This document shows positions 25,901 through 39,338 of a stretch of 64,000 nucleotides of DNA, piece by piece (position 1 is the stretch's first letter; each line of letters begins with the position of its first letter). Source of the DNA: Pardosa pseudoannulata. Lineage: Eukaryota > Arthropoda > Arachnida > Araneae > Lycosidae. A program made the position numbers and the translations under genes. The stretch covers positions 98,840,412 through 98,904,411 of the forward strand of contig CM063509.1 in assembly GCA_032207245.1 (NCBI GenBank). Direction: 5' to 3'. The notes below the pieces were generated by a model. That model saw nothing but the letters and a program-made list of their open reading frames with translations, was not told where the DNA came from and did not search any database.

Positions 25901-28900
25901 ATTTACTGTCTTAAAAAAGAAGTTGGTTATTCAACTTCTCTTTATTCCCATGAATACCTCCAACTGTGACAATAATTAACAAAATTTACGCACAATTAAC
26001 ACATCGATCTAAATGAGGATTTTTAAATAGTTAATTCTATGAGTGTGTTAACTTCTTTTATTTTACTATTTACCGTCATTGAAAACACAGTAGGTTATTC
26101 AACTTCTCTTTAGGCCCATAACTTCTTTCGAGTGTGATGAAACTGCCAAACTATTATACTCTGTAATTCCCCCAATTTTTTTGAATGCACTTCTTTTGTG
26201 ATTTTTACGATCATAATTAATAAAGTTTATGTACAATCAGTACATTCAGCTAAATGATTATTAACTTCTTTCATTTTGATATTTACCGTCATTGAAAACA
26301 CAGTTGGCTTTTCAACTTCTCTTTAGTCCCATGAATGTCTCCAACTGTGATGAATCTGCCAAACTATTATACTCTGTAACACCCCAATTCTTTCGAATGA
26401 GCTTCTTTTGTGAATTTTGCGACCATGATTAATAAAGTTTACGTCAAATTAATACATCAAGCTAAATGGTGATTTTTAACTTCTTACATTATACTTATTA
26501 AATTTAAAAACAAAATAGTAAATAGATATTTCTGCCAGTGTGGCCACTTCTTCCATTTTACTATTTACCGTCATGGAAAAGACAGTTGGTTATTCAACTT
26601 CTCTTTAGTCTCATAACAGCCTCTGACTGAGATGAAGTCGCCAAACTATATGCATGTTGTGACGCGACGCTTATTTAAAAATAACGCTCCCAGCACACAG
26701 AAAATGTACACACCTCTCTAAGAAATGAGAGAAGGAAAAAAAGAAGAAGAGTCTTCTGGCAGAAGGGACCTTATAAATAACGGTCCTGAAAGTCACATTG
26801 AAATCGTGGCCAAAACAAATTTATCATAAGACTTAGCCCTTCGCTCATTCCTGGATTCGCTGGAGACCACTTTGACGTGGGGCATGTTTATCGAGATGAA
26901 GCGAATGGGTCTTGTGTCAATCAGCTCAAAGGATTCGCTGTGTATATATTTCGAGAAACATGCGTTCCTGTATCGAGTAAAGCCCTGCTTGTTTGGATTC
27001 GTTGGCTGTTTTTTACGAAGAGTATCTTTATTTGGGGCGACGTCTGCGACCTTAAAAGCAAACAGAAATAATACGTATTGCAGTGAATACAATAACTTGT
27101 TAAGGATACAAGCGATAAAAGTCAGTTTAAAGTTTTGTATTTGAATTAAGGTTAAAATATCATATGAATATAAGCAATTTAAGAAGACATATAATACTTT
27201 CCCAAATTTGAAATCTTTACAACAGCCTCAAATTCTGCTTCAAATGGAATAAATTTTTTTAACGTTTTGTATTTGAATTAAGATTAAAATATCATATGAA
27301 TAGAAGCAATTTGAGGAGACACATAGTAATTTCCCAAACATGAAATCTTCTTTACAACAGCCTTAAATTCTGCTTCAATTGAAATAAATTTTTTTAAAGT
27401 TTTGTATTTGAATTAAGGTTAAAATTTCATATGAATAGAAGCAATTTATGGAGACATATAGTACTTTCCCAAACTTTAAATCTTCTTTACAACTTCCTTA
27501 ACTTCTGCTTCAATTGGAATAAATTTTTACAAAGTATTTTACAATACACTAACATTAATTTTTTTTTAGTTTTATCATTTAAAGTATTATATTGTTTTAC
27601 AAAACGTAATAAATGTACATTAAATTTTAAAAAAATATATATAAATTCAACTACACACAAGATGACTTTTGAATATTTATATTAGAAACTAAATTTTTAT
27701 ACCAGTTTGAAGATAAATATTTTTTTCCGTTCTGTAAATGAAATTATCTCACAATTTAAAATTAAAAAAAATTAAAATTTAAGTTAAAAATTTTTAAAAA
27801 ATATATCCTATATCATGCTATAAAATTAAATATTTTGTTTGTATTTATATAATTAAGGTTCATGGAATAAAAACGATAATTATTTCCTATTTAATATAAA
27901 AAAATAATTACAAATATAATATATATACAAATTAATACAATATATATATTTATAATACAATATAATATATATACAAAAAACATAATATATATATTTATAT
28001 ATATATATATATATATATATTATAAAATATATATATATAAAATATATATTATATATATAATATCATTTTCGCAATGACAAATAAAAAATTTTAAATATAA
28101 TTGATTTTTTTAATCAACTTTCCGTTCTGTGGTTCATCGACTGATGTAAGAAATAGTTTTTATTTGTCTAAATTTTTAAAATTATGTGTTAAGAATTCGG
28201 CTTCGTTTTTTGTATATAGATATTTGTAAAAAACAATTCAGTTGTTATAAAGTACTATACGTGACTCATCAAGTATAATATCAGAAAAATGTTTAAATTT
28301 TATTATTATAATGCCCAGCGTCATGTTATCTGTGTGTAGAGATACTAGGAAGTCAAAATACAGTTTTTCATATTAAACGTTTATTTTTCATCGAGCATAT
28401 AAAAGCAAGCATTTTTATGTACGTCGTATCTTACGACTGTTAAAAAACAACATTTTTAGTAGCACCAAAGAATCAGAGTAACAGAAAAAACCAAGGAGCT
28501 AACCAGGAAGCTCCATTTATACCACGGCTCATAGTTAAAATACATTTGCATACGAAGAAATGCGGTTACGACCAAAATGAAAATTGTATCGATATTTTTA
28601 TCGATAAACCTTTCCAATAAAACGTACTAGTACGTGACTTGCGCTCAAGTATCAATCGTCAGAAAACGTACTGTACTAGCATGCACTGTGTTAATTCAGA
28701 TATATTATAAAGTAAGATCAACGCATATACTGTTCATGAAAATATGTAAAAATGGATTTCCGCTTCTGGGTACCAAAAATGGCTAAGTTTAAGAATTAAA
28801 AAATTTAGAAGTAAGCTTTTGGAATTTCATATATGTTTAAGAAAATTTTCTTAGCTCTAAGATGACACGTATGTCAGGATCATATAATTGCTCGATTGAT

Positions 28901-31900
28901 ATCCACAGAAACAACTGTGTGATAAACATTTGGAATATCATTTAATAATAATTCTGAAAAACTTCAGTGTACTTGAATATCTATGTATACAAAATATGTA
29001 AATGTTCTGTGATTATATAGTTATAGAAAATCAGTGATATTTTCTGCACGAATAAAATAAGATTTTCAAATACCTTATTTAACACAGAATAACCGTAGCA
29101 AAGAACGAGAATACAGCTAGTGTTATAAAAAATATCTGTTAGTGATTATTTTCTTTCTCGTAATCTGCATTAGGAAATAGTGTAAATTCTTTTATTGTAT
29201 ATTATTTTTTTTCAGAATTTACATTTATTTTATAAAATTATAGAATAAGCAATTATATATTTTCTCTTTTTGCAACCATGTTTTTTTGCATATTTTAAAA
29301 TATTTATTATATTATAATCACTCTAATTAAATGGGATATTCAACTTAATTTTTTTATAGACCAACGCTCATTTTCTGCTATCACTGAATAAAAAAAAATA
29401 AAACTTCCTTTTACTATACAAAATTTGTGTAAAGTTTCAGATTGTTTGTTAATAGACATTACTATTATTGTGTCGCACCAATAACAAATATTTGCATCTA
29501 AAAACTGTTTTTTATGCATGTGCATTTTAATATAATTGTCTCATTTTTATTATATTATCAATCACTTTAATTAAATAGTATATCCAACTCAGTTTTTCCA
29601 TACACCAGCACTAATTTTCTGCTATCACTGAAGAAAAAAATAAAACTGCACTTTTCTTTTACTATGCAAAATTAGTGTAAAGTTTCAGATTGTTAATAGA
29701 CATTACTATTATTGTGTCGCACCAATAACAAATATTTGCATCTAAAAACTGTTTTTTATGCATGTGCATTTTAATATAATTGTCTCATTTTTATTATATT
29801 ATCAATCACTTTTATTAAAAAGTATATTCAACTTAGCTTTTTCATAGACCAGCACTAATTTTCTGCTATCACTGAAGAAAAAAATAAAACTGCACTTTTT
29901 TTTTACTATGCAAAATTTGTGTAAAGTTTCAGATTGTTAATAGACATTACTATTATTGTGTCGCACCAATAACAAATATCTGCACCTAAAAAGTGTTTTT
30001 TATGCATGTGAATTTTAATATAATTGTCTCATTTTTATTATATTATCAATCACTCTAATTAAATAGTATATTCAACTTAGTTTTTTCATAGACCAGCACT
30101 AATTTTCTGCTATCACTGAAGAAAAAAAAATGAAACTGCACTTTTCTTTTACTACGCAAGATTAGTGTAAAGTTTCAGATTGTTAATAGACATTACTATT
30201 ATTGTGTCGCACCAATAACAAATATTTGCACCCAAATTGTGTTTTTATGCATGTGCATTTTAATACAATTGTCTCATTTTTATTATATTATCAATCACTT
30301 TAATTAAATAGTATATCCAACTCAGTTTTTCCATACACCAGCACTAATTTTCTTCTACCACTGAAGAAAAAAATAAAACTGCATTTTTTTTTACTATGCA
30401 AAATTTGTGTAAAGTTTCAGATTGTTAATAGACATTACTATTATTGTGTCGCACCAATAACAAATATTTGCACCTAAAAAGTGTTTTTTTATGCATGTGC
30501 ATTTTAATATAATTGCCTCATTTTTATTATATTATCAATCACTCTTATTAAATAGTATATTCAACTTAGTTTATTCATAGACCAGCACTAATTTTCTGCT
30601 ATCACTGAAGAAAAAAAAATGAAACTGCACTTTTCTTTTACTACGCAAGATTAGTGTAAAGTTTCAGATTGTTAATAGACATTACTATTATTGTGTCGCA
30701 CCAATAACAAATATCTGCACCTAAAAAGTGTTTTTTATGCATGTGAATTTTAATATAATTGTCTCATTTTTATTATATTATCAATCACTGTAATTAAATA
30801 GTATATTCAACTTAGTTTTTTCATAGACCAGCACTAATTTTCTGCTATCACTGAAGAAAAAAATAAAACTGCACTTTTCTTTTACTATGCGAAATTAGTG
30901 TAAAGTTTCAGATTGTTAATAGACATTAATATTATTGTGTTGCACCAATAACAAATATCTGCACCTAAAAAGTGTTTTTTTATTTGTATGTCTATGTATA
31001 TAAAATAAACAGTTCTTTACGTATAATATACGTATAATAAAGTTTTAAAATAAGAGGCAATGTGTATAAAACTTTTTAAAATTTTCTTCGAAAAGCTTAA
31101 ATTTACTTTTCATAGAATTTTTGAAGGCAATACTTGTTATAATATCTAAATACAAGAAGCATTAGTTAAAACGTATGTCATAACACCCCATACTATATAT
31201 CGAAGTTAAATTTAAAAATTAACAGTAAATGCAATTGAATTTCACGTGGCACGCTACTACGTTTTATAAAGATATTAATTTATAATGATGTATGTATAGT
31301 TTCCCTGCTATGGTAAATGGTAAGTTGCGAAAACAGATTTACAGAAACATTTAAATGTCTGGATTTCAAACTTATATTTTACTTAAAAGTAACAAAATAT
31401 ATTAAAAATATGCATTTTAATATAATTTTCTATGCATTTTTATTATTGTGCATGTTGTTGGTAATGCTAATTCTTCAACTGTAATTTCATAGTGGATTAC
31501 TCTATAAAATTATTTCCCCCTTGCCTGTGACACAAAAGCGCTAATTTTGGATTTATTCTACCTAAATAACACTAATATTTTTTTATGATAATAATTTGTG
31601 AATTTTGGATTTATTCAACCTGAATAACAACGCAATAACTTTTTTTATGATAATAATTAATGAATTTTGGGTTTATTTAACCTGAAAGACAACGCAATAG
31701 CATTTTTTATGATAATAATTAGCTGATTTTGGATTTATTCAACCTAAACAACAACGCAATAACTTTTTTATGATAATAATTAGTTAATTTTGGATTTATT
31801 CTACCTAAATAACAACACAATAACTATTTATGATAATAATTAGCAAATTTTGGATTTATTCAACCTAAATAACAACGCAATAGTTTTTTATGATAATAAT

Positions 31901-34900
31901 TAGCTACTTTTGGATTTATTCAACTTAAATAACAACGCAATAACTTTTTACATGATAATAATTTATGAATTTTGGATTTATTCAACCTAAATAACAACGC
32001 AATAACTTTTTTATGATAATAGTTAGTGAATTTTGGATTTATTCAACCTAAATAACAACACAATAACTTTTTTTATGATGATAATTAGCTAATTTTGGAT
32101 TTATTCTACCTAAATAACAACACAATAACTATTTATGATAATAATTAGCGAATTTTGGATTTATTCAACTTAAATAACAACGCAATAACTTTTTTATGAT
32201 AATAATTTATGAATTTTGAATTTATTCAACCTAAATAACAACGCAATAACATTTTTATGATAATAATTAGCTAATTTTGGATTTATTCAATCTAAATAAG
32301 AACGCAATAACTTTTTTATGATAATTATTATCATATTAAACATTAAACAGAAAATATAAATCTTAATTTCACATATTTACCTTTAATTCCGCCTTTCCTT
32401 CATCAATATATAAATATGTTATTGATATGTTAATTTTTTCATCAATATGATAATTGTTTGATTTCAGAATATATCAATAAACTCGGAAAGATTTAAGATT
32501 ATCATATCAGAGCATCATTTATTCTAAACTTTAAATAATTATTTTTAAAGTAAATATTTATAAACCTGTTTGACTAAGTTTGACTAAGAAGTTTGATTTG
32601 AGATTGCGTTCTGCTGGTGATGAATTCTGACGAATGCAATTGCCAGTAATATAGAAGGCCACTAATTGCCTTTTTGCTTCTTTTATATGCATCTGTTAAA
32701 AGCAGGATAAACAGTGTATTTAGCATTCTTCATGAAATTGGATAATTTGAAATGTTTTACTTCTCCTTCGAAATCCAAATTAACCAATATTAGCTCTGTT
32801 TTATCTACAAAAGATAACGTTTAGACTATTCATGATGTTCTCATTTTGAGTTGTTAAAAATGTTCTCTATTTCCTATCTTCTTAAAAATTAAGAACAATC
32901 AGAAAGTACTTCCCCTATCTTAACTTCTTCACTACCATTTCCAGGAGGTGAAGAGTGACAGTAGATACCATTCAGTAATGGATAGTTTCTTTTAAATAAA
33001 CAGTAGTTTATTATCGGTAAAGGAGATAAGACCAAGCAGATAACATTGAAGGACAAGTTAGAATAGCCTGAAATGTTTGTGAAAAATGTAAAACTTCGCA
33101 GTTTTTTCAAGTAACCTTTTGTTTATCAAATGTTTTTCTTCGCCTCTGGCAACGGTTTATTTTCTTCCGTGAATATGTTAATCGTATAATTTCAGAGTAT
33201 ATCAATAAACTCAGAATGATTCAAGATTATCCTATCAGAGCAAGATTCGATCCAAATTTTTAATAAAGATTTTTAAAGTAAATATTTATATAAACAAACT
33301 GTTTTAAACAGACTCTAAAGGTTTCTTCAAAGTAATCGAGCTATTTGATTTTCTGTCTTATACTAAAATTATAAATCTTAATTTCACTTATTTACCTTTA
33401 ATTCCGTCCTTCCTTCATCGATATATAAATATGTTATTAATATGTTAATTTTTCCATCTATATAATTGTTTGATTTCAGAATATATCAGTCAAATCGGAA
33501 AGATTTAAGATTATCTTATCAGAGCAACATTCATTCTAAACTTTAAATAATTATTTTTAAAGTAAATATTTATATACCTGTTTTAAACAAATTCGAAAGA
33601 TTTCTTCAAGGTTATCAAACTATGTGATTTCCTGTCTCAAGTTAAGAAAAATATAAATCTTAATATAATACCACATTTACCTTTATTTCCGTCCTTCCTT
33701 CATCAATATATAAATATGTTATTATTACGTTAATTTTTCCATCAATATGATAATAGTTTGATTTCAGAATATATCAATAAACTCTGAAAGTTTTAAGATT
33801 ACCGTATCAGAGCAACATTCATTCTGAACTTCAAATAATTATTTTTAAAGTAAATATTTATATACCTGTTTTAAACAAATTCGAAAGATTTCTTCAAGGT
33901 TATCAAACTATGTAATTTCCTGTCTCCAGTTAAGAAAAATATAAGTCTTAATATAACACCACATTTACCTTTATTTCCGTCCTTCCTTCATCAATATATA
34001 AATATGTTATTATTACGTTAATTTTTCCATCAATATGATAATAGTTTGATTTCAGAATATATCAATAAACTCGGAAAGTTTTAAGATTACCGTATCAGAG
34101 CAACATTCATTCTGAACTTTAAATAATTATTTTTAAGGTAAATATTTATATACCTGTTTTAAACAAACTCTAAAGGTTTCTTCAAGGTTATCAAACTATG
34201 TGATTTGCTGTCTTATTTTAAGAAATATATATATCTTAATTTCACTTCATATTTACCTTTATTTCCGTCCTTCCTTCATCCATATATAAATATGTTCTTA
34301 ATATGTTAATTATTCCATCAATATGATAATTGTTTGATTTCAGAATATATCAATAAACTCGGAAAGTTTTAAGATTATCTTATCAGAGCAACATTCATTC
34401 TAAACTTTAAGTAATTATTTATACTTTAAGTAAATATTTATATACCTGTTTTAAACAAACTCTAAAGTTTTCTTAAAGTAATCAAGCTATTTGATTTTCT
34501 GTGTTATAATAGTACGCTGAAAATATAAATCGTAATTTCACATCATATTTACCTTTAATTCCATCCTTCTTTCGAAAGTATGTTAATATGTTATCAATAC
34601 GATATTCCTTCCGTCAATATGCGAATCGATTTAAGAATATATCAGTAAACTTGGAAAGATTTAAGTTTACTTTGCCAAAGTAACATTCATTGGAAACTTT
34701 ATTGATTTTCAATCAGTGGGCTTCTTTCTGTCTTATAGTATATTAAAAGTATAAAAGTTAATTTCACATCTTATTTATCTTTAATTCGATGTTAAAAATT
34801 CTCTAGGGGTAAATTTTTAATCATAATAGTAAATACATACCCATATAAAATGGATTAATATTCTTAAACTCAAAGTATTTCTTTTAATTTCCCTGAAATA

Positions 34901-37900
34901 AAATTTGTTATTTATTTTTAAGTGATGCAAGGTATGCAATTTAAATTTTAAATGCGTAAGAATTCATGGAAGTTGGCTTCTTTACCTACAAGAGCGTCTA
35001 ATAGGAAAGGCGCATTTACAGGTTTATATGTAAAAACACACTTTAAAATTATTTACAATAAAAAGATGCGTACGAAACAGCAAAAAAAGAATGAAGATAG
35101 TTCTAATGCCGTAAAGGCAAATCAGCTGTCCTCAAAGCAGGGAAAATACGACATTTAGGCAAAACCCACAAGTAAGGTTACAGACTTTTGGGGTTGGAGA
35201 GCTAAAGGATATCAAGAAATCCCTACACAGGTTTTCCAAAGATTTAAATAACAAGAACCTGTTTATGGTAAATAATGGCAAATCAGTTAAGACTAGAATA
35301 CGCAAAAAATACGGCATTTCAGCAAAATCCACAAGTGGTTACAGACTTTTTGGGTTGAAGCGCTAAAGGATATCAGGAAATCCCTACACTGATCTTCCAA
35401 AGATTTCAGTAACAAGAACTTGTTTATGGTAAATAATGGCAAATCAGTTAAGACTAGAATACGCAAAAAATACGGCATTTCAGCAAAACCCACAAGTGGT
35501 TACAGACTTTTAGGGTTGGAGCGCTAAGGAAATCCCTACACAGGTCTTCCAAAGATTTCAATAACAGGTACCTGTTTATGGCAAATAAAGGCAAATCAGT
35601 TAAGTCTAAAGTGGTTACAGACTTTTAGGGTTGGAGCGCTAAGGAAATCCCTACACAGGTCTTCCAAAGATTTCAATATCAAGAACCTGTTTATGGCAAA
35701 TAAAGGCAAATAAAAAAAATAAATAAATAAAATAAATAAATAAAAAAAAACGCCATTTTGACAAACCCACAAGTAGTTAAAGACTTAGGGTAAGTGCACC
35801 AAAAGATATCATCAAATCTCTACACAAATCTTCCAAACTTTCCAAGAACCAGAACCTATTTATGACAAATAAAAGGAAACCAGTTAAGCCTCGAAAACAG
35901 AGAAAAACGACATTTCGGCAGAACTCTTAAGTGATTACAGACTTTTAGGGATAGAGCGTTAAAGGATATCATGAAATAACTACGCAGGTCTTCCAAACAA
36001 TTCAAGAACCAAAACCTGTTTATGGCAAATCAAACTTTATGTTGATCTATAGATCTGTAGATAATATCTGTACATCTATAGTTTCAGTTTTAACATTTCA
36101 AACATCCTATGGAGGGTATGTTGAAATTTTGATTTTTAAATATATTAAGATGAGTTTCTGTATTTAACATTTTAAATACCTGCTTGTTTTTTTGTCCAAA
36201 AAAGAGAAATTTGTATCAAGAGTTGTCTGTGTAATAAATAAATCTGTAACTCATATTTGCTTAAAGACTTAAATTCTTTATAAAGCATAAATCGTCCTCC
36301 TTTTCTTGTAGAAATAATAATAATTTAATTTTTTTTATTATTAGATGCAAGAGACGTGCCTTTAGTGGTCAGTCTTTTTTATGAAGAAGATGAAACTCTG
36401 CAACCCATATCTGAAACTCAAGTCAATCTAGCTAAAGCTCATCCTGTAAGTTAAAACAATTTTTTATTTTCGAGTAATAATTTTTCAATTGGTATTGTAT
36501 TATATTCATTCATTTATCTCTAGTGATTGTGTAGCAAGATTTTTATTATGTAGCAACAGCCTCTTGTTGCGCTTCTTTATGCGCAAGTGATTCTCCGCAT
36601 TTTTCCATCGCTCGATTCGCATACGGGTGTATAGGACAAGCATGTCTTGATTTGTTTCACGTGTAACGGAAAGTAAACTATATTTAAAAGTCTTTGAAAA
36701 CGCAACCCAAAGGTAAGATAAATGTAGATAGCTGAAACACTTCAAACCCTCACCTGTGATGCCCGAACAGAGTTCGGTCAAGACAGTATTTCAATTCCGT
36801 AAAGCCCGAAATCGGTTCATTCAACGCATAATATTTAATATGCCATTTTCTTAATAGATATAGATACTTTCTCTCGAAAAGTTCGCCAGTTTCGCGTCGT
36901 TTGTCGCTATTTCTCGGATCTGTAAATGATTTGTGAAATTCAAAGGAATCAGAGGGACATGGAATTCATGACAGTTGATAGAGATAATAATATTGTTGTA
37001 TTAGTTTATTATATTCATTCACAAAATTATGCCATTTGGTTTATTATGGGCTTACTATGCTGGGATTTAAGCTGAAATTATTGTAAACCATTAACATTTC
37101 CCATGCATGTAAAAATATAAAAAAATATAGTAATTATTTCGATTATTTTGTTAAATAATAATATTTCTAACATTTTGATAATAACAAACAAAAATTAAAG
37201 AGAAAAATTATTCAGAAAATTATGTTATTTGATTTATTGTGTTGTAATTGAAGCAAAAATGACTGTAATCCACTTCCCATTTATGTGAAAATATTGAAAA
37301 TATTAGTTATTTAATTTTTTTTCCCAAAAATAACCTATTTGTAACATTTTTATGATAATAACAAATAATATTAAAGAGAAAAAAAATTCCATTTTTGGCA
37401 CATTTTTCTCAAATATATTTCACAGGTAAGGGGTTAAACATAATAGCTCAGTATAGTATGAAACATTGCAAAGCATAAAGTGCCTATCCTCCCATCCGTT
37501 ACAAAATACTAAAAATTGCGTTTCTAATCAAATGTTCCGTCCGAAAGATAGAGTTTTCAGTATTTTTCATTAACACTTCCACTGCCACCATAGGAATGAA
37601 AATGTTATCTTGCTGTGCCGAAAAAAGCTAATTTAATTGTATTGAAAGGGTTTGTGTGTTGCTTCATATGTATGGTACAACTGAAAAATTATTTATATAT
37701 CGCAAAATATCAATATAACTAGCATATAGCCCGTCATATGACGGGATCAGTAAAATTTTTATTTAGAATTGTAAGCCCATTAAATCAGTAACTAATTTTC
37801 TTCATTTTTTTTTCTGAAAATATAAATTTACAAAATAACTTATCATTATTTAATTAATTATAAAGTCAAATAGAAAAGAAAATTATTTAGGTAATATCTA

Positions 37901-39002
37901 AGTTTAGTGATAAAACGTATGAAAATAATGCAGAAAATATTTAAATAATTTAAAATAAGAAATGATTAAATGAGATGGTTAAAGGAATGAAGTCATAATG
38001 CTAGAAAAAAATTGTTATTTTTAGCTCGAAAAGGTTACGGGGTGGATTTCGAACGTTTTAAAGAGAACAGTATTTTCCGCTGTGATACGAAGCTTATCTT
38101 AGGCTATTATTACATTACGAGAAGAAAGTTTAAGGACACACAACATAAAATGTTTATGTGGTCAGGGACATCCGTAAAGCAATACGTGTATTTAATAAAA
38201 TAAAAATTATAAAAAGTTGAAAAAATAATAAAAATTTATTTAAAAAATAATAAAACAACTTTCGGAATAAGAATTTAAAAGAAAAATCAGAAAATATTAA
38301 ATTTTATAGACAGTAAAAAAAAATTGGTTGCGTCGGGGATAGAACCGTCAACCCGAGACGTACGACGATCAAGTGGGCGGACATTTTAACAAACATACAA
38401 CGCCTGCACATAACAAGCGAATTAATTAGAGTATATGTAGGTTTAAGTAGAAACAGTCCAGAAATTTAAATATTACTCTCCGCCTTTGCCATCCTATCAA
38501 GAATGAATTTCGCATAGAATAAGAGGAATGATAAGGTTTAAAATAATAGCATTAAACGCTCGAAAAGGGGGGATGGGGTGGATTTCGAACTCGATTTCAA
38601 TTTTGCTAACCCTAACTCATGAAAAATCCAATATGGATGCTGTATCCATTCCAGGTACAACCGCTTCAGAAATTCACGGGAAGACAACTTAGGCTATTAT
38701 TATATAGGGGATATTTTGTATCGGGACTTCGATTTTCAAATTTTCAGTTCGGTGATGTATCACGATGTGGAACGAACGCCGATATAGCTAAATCGGTTTA
38801 AGCTTTTTCGCTAACCGTCTTTCTACTATCATGATTTTCAATATAGCTAAACCGATATAAGCTTCCCCGCTGATCTCCGATGTGAAATCGTCTCTCCGAT
38901 ATACAGGTCTTTCGAAATGGGTAAATTGATTTAAGCTTCTAATAACCTGATTATAAAAGTAGAATATAAAAATGAAATGGATAATATATATAATACATAT
39001 AA

Positions 39003-39040
<38 letters not shown>

Positions 39041-39190
39041 TGATATATATATAGTATACTATATATGTATATATATATGTATATATATATATATATATAT
39101 ATTTATATACAAGCATACATACATTTATATATATACATATATATATATATATTATACATACATACAAGCATACATACATACATATATACA

Positions 39191-39238
<48 letters not shown>

Positions 39239-39242
39239 CAAG

Positions 39243-39338
<96 letters not shown>

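Noticed and set aside
35132..35493. Two similar minus-strand frames of 66 codons resembling a repeated small protein
   Set aside because: The similarity follows from the 160-bp tandem unit; the frames break in other copies.
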